Shown here one piece after another: positions 9,252 through 17,811 of a DNA stretch of 64,000 bases; the stretch's first letter is position 1; every line of letters begins with the position of its first letter. This DNA is from Claveliimonas bilis (GTDB lineage: Bacteria; Bacillota; Clostridia; Lachnospirales; Lachnospiraceae), in contig NZ_AP024845.1 of NCBI RefSeq assembly GCF_020892095.1, forward strand, positions 1,116,001 through 1,180,000. The letters are read 5' to 3'. Below the pieces are notes generated by a model that saw only the letters and a list, made by a program, of their open reading frames with translations, made no database searches and was not told the DNA's origin. A program made the translations under genes and the position numbers.

Positions 9252-10787
9252 TTATCCTTCCAGTGCCATTTTTGTGATATTATGCGCGATTGATAATAGT
9301 CCCCACTCTATTTTTACCTTCTCTTTCCCACGGAGAAGAAATCGTCGGAACGACCAACAGCCTTTGAGCCTTCCAAAGGTCTGTTCTACTTCCACCACTC
9401 TTTGTGAACGCAGCTCCAGTCCTTTCTCGGAACAAAGGTTTTCATTCGTCTGTTTCTTTAACTCATTTAATCGGTGCGATAACTTTATGGTCTTTGGCTG
9501 ATCTGAGCTTTTACACTCCCCTGCATATGGACATCCTCCACAGTCTTCGCACCGGTAATAATCTCTACGGGTTTCATATCCAGCTTCCGTTACATATTTT
9601 CGGTTCCCTACATGCTCCAAATGTTTTCCATTCCGGCACAGAAAACAGTCTCTCTCTTTATCGTAGGGTAAATGTTCCGGTAAATAGGGGTTCTCTCGGT
9701 TCTTTCGTCTCTTTTCCCAATGAAACTTATTATATTTCACATAATTGCCCAGTTGATTTTCTTCTAAATATTCGTAGTTCTCTTCGCTCCCGTATCCTGC
9801 ATCTGCCACGATGTTTTCCGGAAGCCTCCCCAGTTTCTCCTTCAGATGCCGCAGATGAGGGATCAGTGTTTTGGTATCTGTGGGATTGGGGTGGATAGTA
9901 AAACCTACGATATACCGGTTTTCTGTCCCGATCTGGATGTTATACCCTGGTTTCAACTGGCCGTTTAACATGGCATCCTCTTTCATACGCATAAAGGTAG
10001 CGTCATGATCTGTTTTGGAGTAACTGTTCCTTCCTTCAAATGTTTCCAGGAATTTTTCGTATTTCTGTTTCCTGGGCAGGATATCTTTTTTAAATTCCCT
10101 GGCCTTTTTCTTTAACGGCTTATTTTCCGGCTCCCGTTCCAGCTTTTTGTCTATACTTTCTACAACAGTAGCCACCTGCTCTGCTGTGATCCGGGTATGT
10201 TCCCCCTTTTCCTCCAGATCCTCTTCCAGGTAGATCCGGTTTTCTTCCGCTACGATCCGATCGATCTCCCGGAGATGAGCCTTGATCTTCTCGTCCAGTT
10301 TCCGGTCATAATTCCGGACAGATTTATTCCATACAAAAGAATACTTATTGGCATTGGCTTCAATCTTTGTTCCATCCAAAAAGTAATTCTGCAGCTTGAT
10401 ATATTTTTTATCGATCAGGAGTCTGACAACTTCGTAAAAAATATCTTCTATGATGTCTTTCATTTGCAGGCGGAAACGGTTAATCGTACGGAAATCCGGT
10501 TTGTTTCCTCCAGCGATCCACATGAAGTTGATATTTTCGCGAAGAGCTTTTGCGATCATGCGGGAAGAGTATGTTTTCTGAGAATAAGAATAAATCATAA
10601 CCTTCAGCATCATCCGTGGGTGATAAGCAGGGCAGCCACCCTGTTTGTATCTGTCGTAGAGTGGAGACAGGTCCAGACTGTCCACGATTGTATTTACGAC
10701 CCGCACCAGATGATTTTCCGGTATAAAATCTTCAAAAGACAGTGGTAATTGTAACTGATCCATAGTATAATCTTTAAATGTGAGCAT
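9252..10787 (-). CDS. IS1182-family transposase
   Basis: A 511-residue DDE transposase. N-terminal region (about 1-110) begins MLTFKDYTMDQLQLPLSFED, typical of IS1182/IS1480-type enzymes; the catalytic core shows YFLDGTKIEANANKYSFVW (first Asp near 140), NIVADAGYGSEENYEYLEEN (second Asp) and, near the end, VVEVEQTFGRLKGCWSFRRF (Glu). A Cys-rich stretch CEDCGGCPYAGECK precedes the last motif. Full length, no stops or frameshifts, so probably active. Confidence 0.95.
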   Translation of the reverse strand: MLTFKDYTMDQLQLPLSFEDFIPENHLVRVVNTIVDSLDLSPLYDRYKQGGCPAYHPRMMLKVMIYSYSQKTYSSRMIAKALRENINFMWIAGGNKPDFRTINRFRLQMKDIIEDIFYEVVRLLIDKKYIKLQNYFLDGTKIEANANKYSFVWNKSVRNYDRKLDEKIKAHLREIDRIVAEENRIYLEEDLEEKGEHTRITAEQVATVVESIDKKLEREPENKPLKKKAREFKKDILPRKQKYEKFLETFEGRNSYSKTDHDATFMRMKEDAMLNGQLKPGYNIQIGTENRYIVGFTIHPNPTDTKTLIPHLRHLKEKLGRLPENIVADAGYGSEENYEYLEENQLGNYVKYNKFHWEKRRKNRENPYLPEHLPYDKERDCFLCRNGKHLEHVGNRKYVTEAGYETRRDYYRCEDCGGCPYAGECKSSDQPKTIKLSHRLNELKKQTNENLCSEKGLELRSQRVVEVEQTFGRLKGCWSFRRFLLRGKEKVKIEWGLLSIAHNITKMALEG

Positions 10788-10810
10788 ACCTTATTATATC
10801 ACATAATAAG

Positions 10811-10850
10811 GGAAAAAGGAGAACGGTTACAACGCCGTTCTCCTTTTTTA
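10811..10850. terminator. Bidirectional terminator just inside the right IS end
   Basis: GGAGAACGG (10818-10826) pairs perfectly with CCGTTCTCC (10835-10843), with an A run before and a T run after, so it is terminator-like on both strands. It lies upstream of the transposase start and could block read-in from outside. Confidence 0.75.
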
Positions 10851-10906
10851 TAGTCGGGTGTCCTTTCAGTCACTTCGTGACTTTTGGGACACCCTCCTTT
10901 TAGTTA

Positions 10907-12334
10907 TTACCGGAATTCTTTTTTCTTTCTCTCATAATCTTTCAAAGATCCTACCGCTTCTTTCGCCAGCGGAACAAGAGCGATCATATTGAATATTGTC
11001 ATCAGTCCGATGCCTGTATCTCCCAGATCCCACACAAAAGTATAAGCTGCAAGTCCTCCTACAAACAACATAACAAGCGCCAGTATCTTGTACAGAGTCT
11101 GTGATCTCCAACCATCTCCGAACAGGTAGGCTACATTGGAACGGGCATAAAACAGAATCCCAATAAAGGTAGAAAAACTGAACAGCCACAAAATCACAGC
11201 AATAAATATGACTCCAAATTCTCCAAGATGATAACTCATGGCCGTCTGCAGAAGATCCATTCCTTGCAGACCATTTGTCAATTCCTCCGGAGTCAGAAGC
11301 ATGATCATTGCAGTACAGGTGCAGATCACCAGAGTATCAATGAATACTCCAAGAGCCTGCAGAAGCCCCTCTTTCGCCGGATGGCTGATATCCGCTGCCG
11401 CCGCTGCACAGGGAGCTGATCCGGATCCTGCTTCATTGGAGAAAAGCCCTCTTTTCACTCCGTTCATCAAAACTGCGCCAAACCCTCCTGCCGCCACCTG
11501 ACGGATCCCGAACGCTTCCTCAAAAATTCTGGCAAACACAGCCGGCAGCTGCGGGATATTTATGACAATGATAAAAATAGTAATAATAAAATACAAAGCT
11601 GCCATAACAGGCACCATGATATCCAGTACCTTTACTGTCGCATTTTTCCGAAGAACGATCACAGCCGCCAAAACTACCAGTACAACGGTAGAGTAAAGAG
11701 GCGGGATATGGAATGCATTGTCAAATGCAGACGAAACCGAATTTCCGATGACCTGACTGATTCCGCACCAGCAAAGAAGACCGGAAAGAGCAAACAGAAC
11801 TGCTATCACAGATTTCTTTCTTTTGCTCCCCCTATTTGTAATAAACAAAGCATGAATATAGTAAGCCGGCCCTCCCCTATATCCTCCATAGAGAGGATCT
11901 TTTTCTTTATATATCTGGGCCAGAGTCGCTTCTGCAAATGCTGTAGACGATCCAAGAAGGGCAATAACCCACATCCAAAATACTGCTCCGGCGCCTCCTG
12001 CTGATATAGCCGCAACAACTCCTACCAGATTCCCCATTCCTACCCGGGTAGCCGTAGATACGATCAGCGCCTGCACACCGGAAATTCCATGTTGTTCTGC
12101 AGAAGTCCTGTTTTCCACCGTAACCCTGATCATTTCCGGAAAAAGTCGAAACGGCAGGAACTTAGTACGTACTGTAAAATATATGCCTGCCGGAACGAGG
12201 ATAATAACCAGCAGCGATAATCCCAGACTGCTTCCTCCCGGGAGAGGGATAGTTACAATATCTCCCCATAACATCGCATAAATTGTTTCAAAAAATCGCA
12301 CAACCGCCTGACCGGCCGCGTTTAAAATCTCCAT
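10907..12334 (-). CDS. Sodium:alanine/glycine symporter (AGCS family)
   Basis: A 475-residue membrane protein with about 11 hydrophobic segments that would import alanine or glycine with sodium. Family motifs: STATRVGMGNLVGVVAAIS near 90-110, GGYRGGPAYYIHALF, and NEAGSGSAPCAAAAADISHP. The start ATG follows an AAAGGA site. It is divergent from a LysR-type regulator gene, which may control it. Its downstream end abuts the IS1182 element, which may now supply its termination. Confidence 0.92.
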   Translation of the reverse strand: MEILNAAGQAVVRFFETIYAMLWGDIVTIPLPGGSSLGLSLLVIILVPAGIYFTVRTKFLPFRLFPEMIRVTVENRTSAEQHGISGVQALIVSTATRVGMGNLVGVVAAISAGGAGAVFWMWVIALLGSSTAFAEATLAQIYKEKDPLYGGYRGGPAYYIHALFITNRGSKRKKSVIAVLFALSGLLCWCGISQVIGNSVSSAFDNAFHIPPLYSTVVLVVLAAVIVLRKNATVKVLDIMVPVMAALYFIITIFIIVINIPQLPAVFARIFEEAFGIRQVAAGGFGAVLMNGVKRGLFSNEAGSGSAPCAAAAADISHPAKEGLLQALGVFIDTLVICTCTAMIMLLTPEELTNGLQGMDLLQTAMSYHLGEFGVIFIAVILWLFSFSTFIGILFYARSNVAYLFGDGWRSQTLYKILALVMLFVGGLAAYTFVWDLGDTGIGLMTIFNMIALVPLAKEAVGSLKDYERKKKEFR

Positions 12335-12399
12335 TATATGTATCCTTTCTCTCTCGCACCATTATTGAATGACACTGTATTTGTTTTTCTCTTCCCCAT

Positions 12400-12428
12400 A
12401 GTATATAATAGAAAGGAACATCTGTAAA
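12400..12428 (-). promoter_or_regulatory. Candidate promoter for the symporter gene
   Basis: On the minus strand TTTACA (12423-12428), 17-base spacer, TATACT (12400-12405). The surrounding AT-rich intergenic region is shared with the LysR gene. Confidence 0.5.
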
Positions 12429-12483
12429 ATTAATAATTATAATGATATGAATCTAAAAATTAGATGGTAAAGGCGGTAACAGA

Positions 12484-13377
12484 ATGGATATCAAAAATCT
12501 GACAACTTTTATCTATGTAGCCGAACTGAACAGTTTTACAAAAGCAGCCGAAAAGCTGGGATTTTCCCAGTCCACTGTCTCCTTTCAGATCAGACAGCTG
12601 GAGCGTGAATTAAATTCCCAGTTATTCGAACGTGTCAATCACACCATAGCTTTAACTGAAAAAGGCCGGGAAGTCCTGGATTACGCTCACAAAGTCAACA
12701 AACTGACTTTGGAACTTCAGGAAAACATGCAGGAAACAGGAACCATCCGCGGTCATGTAAGATTGGCAATGGCAGATTCTCTGTGCAGTTCCATTTTCAG
12801 CAAAAATTATGCTTCTTTTAAAAAAAATTATCCTGAGATTGCACTGAAAATTATCACCGCCGGAACCGGTGAAATGTTGACGCTCGTAGACCACAACGAG
12901 GCAGATCTTGTTCTCACCCTGGACAGCCATATCTACAATACAGAATATGTGATCGTAAAAGAAGAACGAGTAGGCGTACACTTTGCAGCCGGCGCCGGGT
13001 ATCCCCTTCCCCTCGGAGCAAAGCTTTCTGTCCGGGATCTTTGCAGCCATCCTTTTATCCTGACAGAAAAGGGAATGAGCTACCGCCGCCTTCTGGATGA
13101 GCGACTGGCAGAGATGTCTCTGGAAATTCATCCTATTCTGGAAATCGGAAGCACAGATCTTATCTGTGCTTTACTGGAACAAAACCTTGGAATTTCTCTT
13201 CTTCCGGATTATGTAACCGCAAAAAAAGTTGCCGAGGGAAAGCTGGTTCTTCTTCCCGTGGAAGACCTGGAAATCGAAGTGTGGAAACAGCTCCTGTACC
13301 ATCGGAACAAATGGGTATCCCCCCAGATGGAATCAGTGATGGAGCACTGTGTTAAGCGGGGTTTTTCCCAAGAATAA
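12484..13377 (+). CDS. LysR-family transcriptional regulator
   Basis: A 297-residue LTTR. Residues 1-60 form the winged helix-turn-helix (TFIYVAELNSFTKAAEKLGF, SQSTVSFQIRQLERELNSQL); from about 90 on comes the periplasmic-binding-like effector domain (VRLAMADSLCSSIF; GISLLPDYVTAKKVAEGKL). Divergent from the alanine symporter across 149 bases, so control of that transporter is a reasonable inference. Ends at a strong terminator. Confidence 0.92.
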   Translation: MDIKNLTTFIYVAELNSFTKAAEKLGFSQSTVSFQIRQLERELNSQLFERVNHTIALTEKGREVLDYAHKVNKLTLELQENMQETGTIRGHVRLAMADSLCSSIFSKNYASFKKNYPEIALKIITAGTGEMLTLVDHNEADLVLTLDSHIYNTEYVIVKEERVGVHFAAGAGYPLPLGAKLSVRDLCSHPFILTEKGMSYRRLLDERLAEMSLEIHPILEIGSTDLICALLEQNLGISLLPDYVTAKKVAEGKLVLLPVEDLEIEVWKQLLYHRNKWVSPQMESVMEHCVKRGFSQE

Positions 13378-13380
13378 AAT

Positions 13381-13423
13381 AAGGAAGCAAATCACCATGT
13401 GGTCTGCTTCCTTTTACTTTTAC
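13381..13423 (+). terminator. Terminator after the LysR gene
   Basis: AAGGAAGCA (13381-13389) pairs with TGCTTCCTT (13405-13413), followed by a T-rich stretch. Confidence 0.8.
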
Positions 13424-13441
13424 TGTTTCTGCTTCTATTTT

Positions 13442-13888
13442 TTATCTTTCCCTCTCTTCAATCGCCGTGATCATATCGATACGTTCCTGATGCCGGCCGC
13501 CCTCAAACTCTGCATTCAGCCACTCCTCTATGATCATCTTCGCAAGCTCAATGCCGATGACTCTTGCGCCAAAAGCAAGAATGTTGGTATTATTGTGCTG
13601 TTTTGATAATCTTGCTGTGTACGGCTCACTGCACACAACTGCTCTTACACCTTTCACCTTATTGGCTGCAAGAGATATTCCGACACCTGTACCACATATC
13701 AAAATTCCAAGATCCACTTCTTTGGATACCACAGCCCTTGCAACTTTTTCTCCATATACCGGGTAATGACAGCTCTCGGTGGAGTCTGTCCCATAATTTA
13801 CTACTTCATAGCCAAGATCCTGTAAAAACTTCACGATTTCATTTTTCATGTCTACTGCTGAATGATCGTTTCCTATTCCTATTTTCAT
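13442..13888 (-). CDS. rpiB: Ribose-5-phosphate isomerase B (RpiB/LacAB family)
   Basis: A 148-residue isomerase that interconverts ribose-5-P and ribulose-5-P in the non-oxidative pentose phosphate path. Motifs: MKIGIGNDHSAVDMK (substrate Asp-His), LGILICGTGVGISLAANK with the catalytic-base Cys, and RLSKQHNNTNILAFGAR with the ring-opening His. GGAGACGAGG precedes the ATG. The length and single-gene form fit RpiB better than LacA/LacB, though allose- or galactose-6-P isomerases cannot be excluded. Confidence 0.9.
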   Translation of the reverse strand: MKIGIGNDHSAVDMKNEIVKFLQDLGYEVVNYGTDSTESCHYPVYGEKVARAVVSKEVDLGILICGTGVGISLAANKVKGVRAVVCSEPYTARLSKQHNNTNILAFGARVIGIELAKMIIEEWLNAEFEGGRHQERIDMITAIEERER

Positions 13889-13930
13889 GTCCTCGTCTCC
13901 AATCTTTGCTTTAAAAATTTCTGCTCTTAT

Positions 13931-14018
13931 ATTATAATGATCCCAGGCTCAAAAGGTCCCGGCCCACATGAGCTTGCTCAAAAGTGGTTGGGGCTTTTGA
14001 TCCCAACTTCATTATAAT
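13931..14018. repeat. Long imperfect palindrome between rpiB and the HAD gene
   Basis: ATTATAATGATCCCA (13931-13945) and the inverse arm ending CATTATAAT (to 14018), with further paired blocks TCAAAAG...CCAC, enclose a short loop. TATAAT occurs in each outer arm, one facing each flanking gene, so the element may carry both -10 boxes. Confidence 0.55.
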
Positions 14019-14068
14019 GTCTTGCTGTATGAATAGCAATGTCTATCTTAAAGGAGTGTAACAGAACT

Positions 14069-14857
14069 ATGATAAAATTAATAGCCAGCGATCTTGACGG
14101 AACTCTACTTCAAAAAGGTGCACAGACAGTAAGCCGGCAGGCGATAGAGCTGATCGAAAAACTTCTCGACAATGGCATCCATTTTACTGCTGCCAGCGGA
14201 AGACAGTACAACAACTTAAGGAGGCTTTTTGCACCTTTTGCCGATCGCATTTCCTATATTGCAGAAAACGGCTCTCTGTGTATCCACAACGGCCAGATGC
14301 TTTCCCGGTCATCCATAGATCACGACCTTTCCATGCGCATCATCGATGCTGTCCACAATTATCCGGGCTGCAACTGTATTGTATCAGGAGTGGAAACTCT
14401 CTATACAGATTCTTCCGATCCCAGATTCATACATTATCTTCTGGATGAGATGAAATTCGATGTTATGCAGGTAGAAAACCTTAAAACAGATGTGCCTGAG
14501 CCTTTTCTGAAAATAGCCGTTCTTCATTTTGAGAAAAGTATTGACTGCGAAGCTTATATGAAACAACTGTTTTCTTCCGAAATAAAGATTGTCACTTCCG
14601 GAAACAGTTGGGTGGACTTTATCGCGCCAGGCACAAACAAAGGCATCGCCCTTCAGGTTCTTATGGATCATCTGCACATAAAACCGGAGGAATGCATCGC
14701 CTTCGGAGATCAGTATAACGATGTGGAAATGCTGCAGCTGGCGGGTACAAGTTATTCTATGTCAAGCGCTGCTCCCGGCATTGCATACTATTCCACCTAT
14801 GTAACAGATTCCGTAGAAGAGGTATTGGAAGATATTGCGGCAGGTGTGGAGCTTTAA
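14069..14857 (+). CDS. Cof-type HAD-superfamily sugar-phosphate phosphatase
   Basis: A 262-residue HAD hydrolase of the Cof/YidA class, cytoplasmic and Mg-dependent. Motif I is IASDLDGTLLQ at the N-terminus, motif II AASGRQYNN, motif IV CIAFGDQYNDVEML near 215; the cap domain lies between. Start chosen at the second ATG, which has AAAGGAGTG upstream; the 10-codon longer frame overlaps that site. Substrate probably a phosphorylated sugar or FMN-like compound; not deducible. Confidence 0.88.
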   Translation: MIKLIASDLDGTLLQKGAQTVSRQAIELIEKLLDNGIHFTAASGRQYNNLRRLFAPFADRISYIAENGSLCIHNGQMLSRSSIDHDLSMRIIDAVHNYPGCNCIVSGVETLYTDSSDPRFIHYLLDEMKFDVMQVENLKTDVPEPFLKIAVLHFEKSIDCEAYMKQLFSSEIKIVTSGNSWVDFIAPGTNKGIALQVLMDHLHIKPEECIAFGDQYNDVEMLQLAGTSYSMSSAAPGIAYYSTYVTDSVEEVLEDIAAGVEL

Positions 14858-14882
14858 TCCCCCTGCCGCTCCTTTCTCTTTT
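14837..14882 (+). terminator. Terminator overlapping the HAD stop codon
   Basis: GCGGCAGG (14837-14844, inside the coding end) pairs with CCTGCCGC (14862-14869), followed by TCCTTTCTCTTTT. Confidence 0.55.
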
Positions 14883-14889
14883 CCATCCT

Positions 14890-15588
14890 TCATTCTCTTT
14901 GTCCGTAATATGCTTCTTCGCCGTGCTTTCTGTAATAATGTTTGTCCTGCAGATTTTGAGACGCCGGATCATTTCCGGGATTGATCCATTCACAAAGAGC
15001 CGCCATCTTGGCAACTTTTTCCAGAACCGCCGCATGATATACAGCCTCTCCGGCATTTTTCCCCCAGGTAAACGGTCCATGATTTCTGCACAGCACTGCC
15101 GGGGTTGCCAGGTAGCCTATATTACGGAGAGAAAATTCATCCGCAATCAGAAGTCCGGTATTTTTTTCGTAATCTTCATCAATTTCTTTTGGAGTCAGTT
15201 CTCTCACGCAAGGCACTTCCCCGTAAATATGATCTGCGTGAGTCGTCCCATAGCATGGAATGTCCCGGCCCGCCTGTGCCCAGCTGGTCGCCCAGACAGA
15301 ATGGGTATGAGCCACGCCTCCTATTTCCGGAAATCGCCGGTACAGCGCCGCATGGGTTGCCGTATCGGAAGAAGGCCGGTATCTTCCCTCTATTCTGTTT
15401 CCCTCCAGATCCACAACTGTCATATCTGACGGAGCAAGTTGTCCATACTCTACTCCGCTTGGTTTAATAACAAAAAGCCCCTTTTCCCGATCGATCCCGC
15501 TTACGTTTCCCCAGGTAAATGTCACGAGATCGTACTGCAAAAGGAGCATATTTGCCTCATAAACTTCTTTTTTCAATTCCTCCAGCAT
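14890..15588 (-). CDS. araD: L-ribulose-5-phosphate 4-epimerase
   Basis: A 232-residue class II aldolase/epimerase that makes D-xylulose-5-P from L-ribulose-5-P. Zinc ligands H94, H96 (AHTHS) and H170 (CRNHGPFTWG) are present, as are D75 (SSDTATH) and D119 (TTHADHIYG), matching the E. coli AraD positions. AGGAGG precedes the ATG. No araA or araB is in view; rpiB and the HAD gene nearby make a loose pentose-phosphate neighbourhood. Confidence 0.93.
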   Translation of the reverse strand: MLEELKKEVYEANMLLLQYDLVTFTWGNVSGIDREKGLFVIKPSGVEYGQLAPSDMTVVDLEGNRIEGRYRPSSDTATHAALYRRFPEIGGVAHTHSVWATSWAQAGRDIPCYGTTHADHIYGEVPCVRELTPKEIDEDYEKNTGLLIADEFSLRNIGYLATPAVLCRNHGPFTWGKNAGEAVYHAAVLEKVAKMAALCEWINPGNDPASQNLQDKHYYRKHGEEAYYGQRE

Positions 15589-15701
15589 ATGAAAAGCCTC
15601 CTGTCTGTACTGTTTCTCTTTACAGGTTCTGCAGCCGGAGAAATTTTTATTCTTGTTTTATTCTTTTTTCCGGCATAAATAGCCGGATTTATTTAACACC
15701 G

Positions 15702-16958
15702 CTATTCCCTGTCATTTGTCAGATTCAGTTTATCCAGCAGGTGGAAAATAAGGCTTAATATCATACCTACAATACATGCCAGAACCATGCCGGTAAGCTG
15801 GATATTTCCGATATTTACCGCAATTCCGGACAAGCCTGTCACAAATACAATACTGGTCAGTGTCAGATTCCTGGACCGCCCGTAATCCACCCTGGAATCT
15901 ACAAGGATTCTGATACCGGATGCTCCGATCATTCCGTAAAGAAGGAAGGATATCCCTCCGATAACCGGTCCCGGAATTGTCTGGATCAGCATGGAAAGTT
16001 TGCCGACAAAGGAGCAGATAATAGACAGAACCGCGGCGCCGGCAATGACTCTTACACTGTACACCTTGGTTACTGCCATGACTCCGATATTTTCTCCATA
16101 TGTTGTAGTCGGGACCGCGCCAATCAGACCGGAAAGCATTGTAGATAAATTATCCCCCAGCAAAGAGCGGTGAAGCCCCGGATCCCGCAGAAGATCTCTT
16201 CCCACGATCTTGCTGGTAACAACCTGATGCCCGATATGCTCAGATGTAATCACAAGAATAACCGGCAAGATTGTAATAATAGCTTCTGCACTGAATTTCG
16301 GAAGCATAAAATTAGGCAGTGCAAATAAAGATGCCTCTGAAACGGCGGTAAAGTCTACAATCCCGCATAAAATAGCGGCGATATATCCGGCAATGACAGC
16401 AATCAGAATCGGAATAACAGAAAGGAATTTCCTAAATAGGATGGAGCCAAATACAGCAACTCCCAATGTTACTCCGAATACAATGATATTGCTGGTGCTG
16501 ATCTTTTCATCCAAAAGTCCCGCATTGCTTGCTGCAGAACCGGAAAGCTCCAGACCGATCAAAGCCACCACCGGACCCATAGCAGCCGGAGGCAGTACAA
16601 CGTCAATCCAATCACATCCAAATTTATAAATGATCAGCGCCAGAACGCAGCCGCAGAATCCGACTGCCACAAATCCGCCCAGCGCATACTCATATCCCAT
16701 TTTATCGATCACCAGCCCAGCCGGAGCAAGGAAGGCAAAACTCGACCCCAGATAGGCAGGCGCCTTTCCCTTTGTGATAGCGATAAATAAAAGTGTGCCC
16801 ACACCGTTCATAAACAATACAACTGCCGGGCTGATTCCAAACATAAAGGGTACAAGGACCGACGCCCCAAACATAGCAAACATGTGCTGAATACTAAGCG
16901 GAACCAAAAGCCGAAATGGCACTTTTTCCTCCACTTGTATAATTTTTCCACTCTCCAT
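15702..16958 (-). CDS. Uracil/xanthine permease (NCS2 family)
   Basis: A 418-residue nucleobase:cation symporter with about 12-14 membrane segments. Typical features: QHMFAMFGASVLVPFMFGI near the start, GKAPAYLGSSFAFLAPAG (substrate half-helix), and GAVPTTTYGENIGVMAVTKV. I chose the start MESGKIIQ because GAGGAGGA lies 8 bases upstream; the longer frame to 16982 overlaps that site. UraA-like by motif, but xanthine/urate specificity is possible. Confidence 0.9.
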   Translation of the reverse strand: MESGKIIQVEEKVPFRLLVPLSIQHMFAMFGASVLVPFMFGISPAVVLFMNGVGTLLFIAITKGKAPAYLGSSFAFLAPAGLVIDKMGYEYALGGFVAVGFCGCVLALIIYKFGCDWIDVVLPPAAMGPVVALIGLELSGSAASNAGLLDEKISTSNIIVFGVTLGVAVFGSILFRKFLSVIPILIAVIAGYIAAILCGIVDFTAVSEASLFALPNFMLPKFSAEAIITILPVILVITSEHIGHQVVTSKIVGRDLLRDPGLHRSLLGDNLSTMLSGLIGAVPTTTYGENIGVMAVTKVYSVRVIAGAAVLSIICSFVGKLSMLIQTIPGPVIGGISFLLYGMIGASGIRILVDSRVDYGRSRNLTLTSIVFVTGLSGIAVNIGNIQLTGMVLACIVGMILSLIFHLLDKLNLTNDRE

Positions 16959-17012
16959 TTCTCTCATCCTCCTCGTAATCAATTTTTACTTTTCAGACCG
17001 TGAATCACGCAG

Positions 17013-17043
17013 ATATAATAACCACGATGTGGTTATTATACCA
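17013..17043. repeat. 27-base palindrome, extra copy of the repeat-family end
   Basis: TATAATAACCAC-GAT-GTGGTTATTATA, a nearly perfect palindrome that recurs at the end of the neighbouring ~80 bp repeat and at 31826-31856. Confidence 0.8.
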
Positions 17044-17074
17044 TAACTGCTGCCGCAGTTACGGCTGCCCCGGG

Positions 17075-17155
17075 CGGATGCGCAGCGGATTTCTGCGGTT
17101 CCGCAGAAACCGCTTTATGCGCAGGTATAATAACCACGATGTGGTTATTATACCA
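17075..17155 (+). repeat. ~80 bp palindromic intergenic repeat, copy 1
   Basis: Consists of two hairpins: CGGATGCGCAG...TATGCGCAG region with GGATTTCTGCGGTTCCGCAGAAA inside, then the 27-base AT-rich palindrome. Copy 2 is at 31776-31856 in the same orientation, differing at a handful of positions. Confidence 0.8.
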
Positions 17156-17263
17156 TATAGGAGGACTCCGCAGGGAAAAAAGAGACTGCTTGCAGGCTAT
17201 TTAGCAAAGACGCTTGACACTATTCAACAAGTGGAATATAAGACTAAAGGAGAAAACTTTATC

Positions 17264-17809
17264 ATGCTGAAACACGGAATACTGGGATTGCTAAACTACG
17301 GGGATATGAGCGGTTATGAAATCCGAGAAGTTTTTAAGAACTCCTTAAACTATTTCTGGACAGTACAGACCAGCCAAATTTATCGTGAAATTGGGGTGTT
17401 AGAAAAAAACGGCTGGATTAAGAAACGGGCTGTTGAACAAGACGGGAAGCCAAATAAGAATATCTGCTCTATCACAGCTGAAGGACGGAAAGAGTTGTTG
17501 CGGTGGTTGTCGGAACCAGATGTAGATGTAGATATGCGCTCTCCCACTTTGATGAGAACTTTTTTTATGGGGGAATTACCTATTTCAAATAGCTTAAACT
17601 TTTTCAAAAAACTCAAGAAAGAATACCGTGGCCTTTTGAACAATCTTCAAGTGGCAGATCATTCGATTGACTCCTATCAAGAAATGATACCGGATAAGCC
17701 AAACGCGTTATTTTGGCAGATGACCGTGGATTTTGGAAAACGATATATGCAAATGTATCTTGATTGGACGGAAAGCTGTATTCACCTTTTGGAAAGGTTG
17801 GAGGAATAA
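17264..17809 (+). CDS. PadR-family transcriptional regulator
   Basis: A 181-residue PadR protein: N-terminal winged helix (MLKHGILGLLNYGDMSGYEI, QTSQIYREIGVLEKNGWIKK) and a C-terminal helical dimerisation part (YRGLLNNLQVADHSIDSYQE). Start chosen by AAAGGAG upstream; the open frame extends to 17000 through repeat DNA without a site. The stop is 2 bases before the next start, so it forms an operon with the flavoprotein it probably represses. Confidence 0.9.
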   Translation: MLKHGILGLLNYGDMSGYEIREVFKNSLNYFWTVQTSQIYREIGVLEKNGWIKKRAVEQDGKPNKNICSITAEGRKELLRWLSEPDVDVDMRSPTLMRTFFMGELPISNSLNFFKKLKKEYRGLLNNLQVADHSIDSYQEMIPDKPNALFWQMTVDFGKRYMQMYLDWTESCIHLLERLEE

Positions 17810-17811
17810 CA

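Larger units (their letters stand above)
9152..10897 (-). mobile_element. IS1182-family insertion sequence, apparently intact
   Basis: Bounded by 16-base imperfect inverted repeats, AGAGGATGTCCCAAAA (9152-9167) and the complement of GGAGGGTGTCCCAAAA (10882-10897), enclosing a full-length transposase. It sits between two convergent genes, so no gene is interrupted. Each end can form a hairpin: 9155-9204 and 10855-10895. I do not see an unambiguous target duplication. Confidence 0.85.
16959..17263. other. Intergenic region with palindromic repeats between permease and padR genes
   Basis: 305 bases. Positions 17013-17155 are repeats (listed separately); the rest holds the padR ribosome site AAAGGAG (17246-17252). 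No gene seen. Confidence 0.7.

Noticed and set aside
15664-15695. Terminator between araD and the uracil permease
   Set aside because: The CCGGC/GCCGG stem has its T-rich side in the plus direction, whereas both neighbouring genes run on the minus strand.
17013-17155. CRISPR-like array
   Set aside because: Only two palindromes separated by unrelated length and no spacers of uniform size; no cas genes in the window.
17000-17263. 88-codon N-terminal extension of the PadR protein
   Set aside because: It runs through the palindromic repeats; the proper site AAAGGAG and the family N-terminus place the start at 17264.
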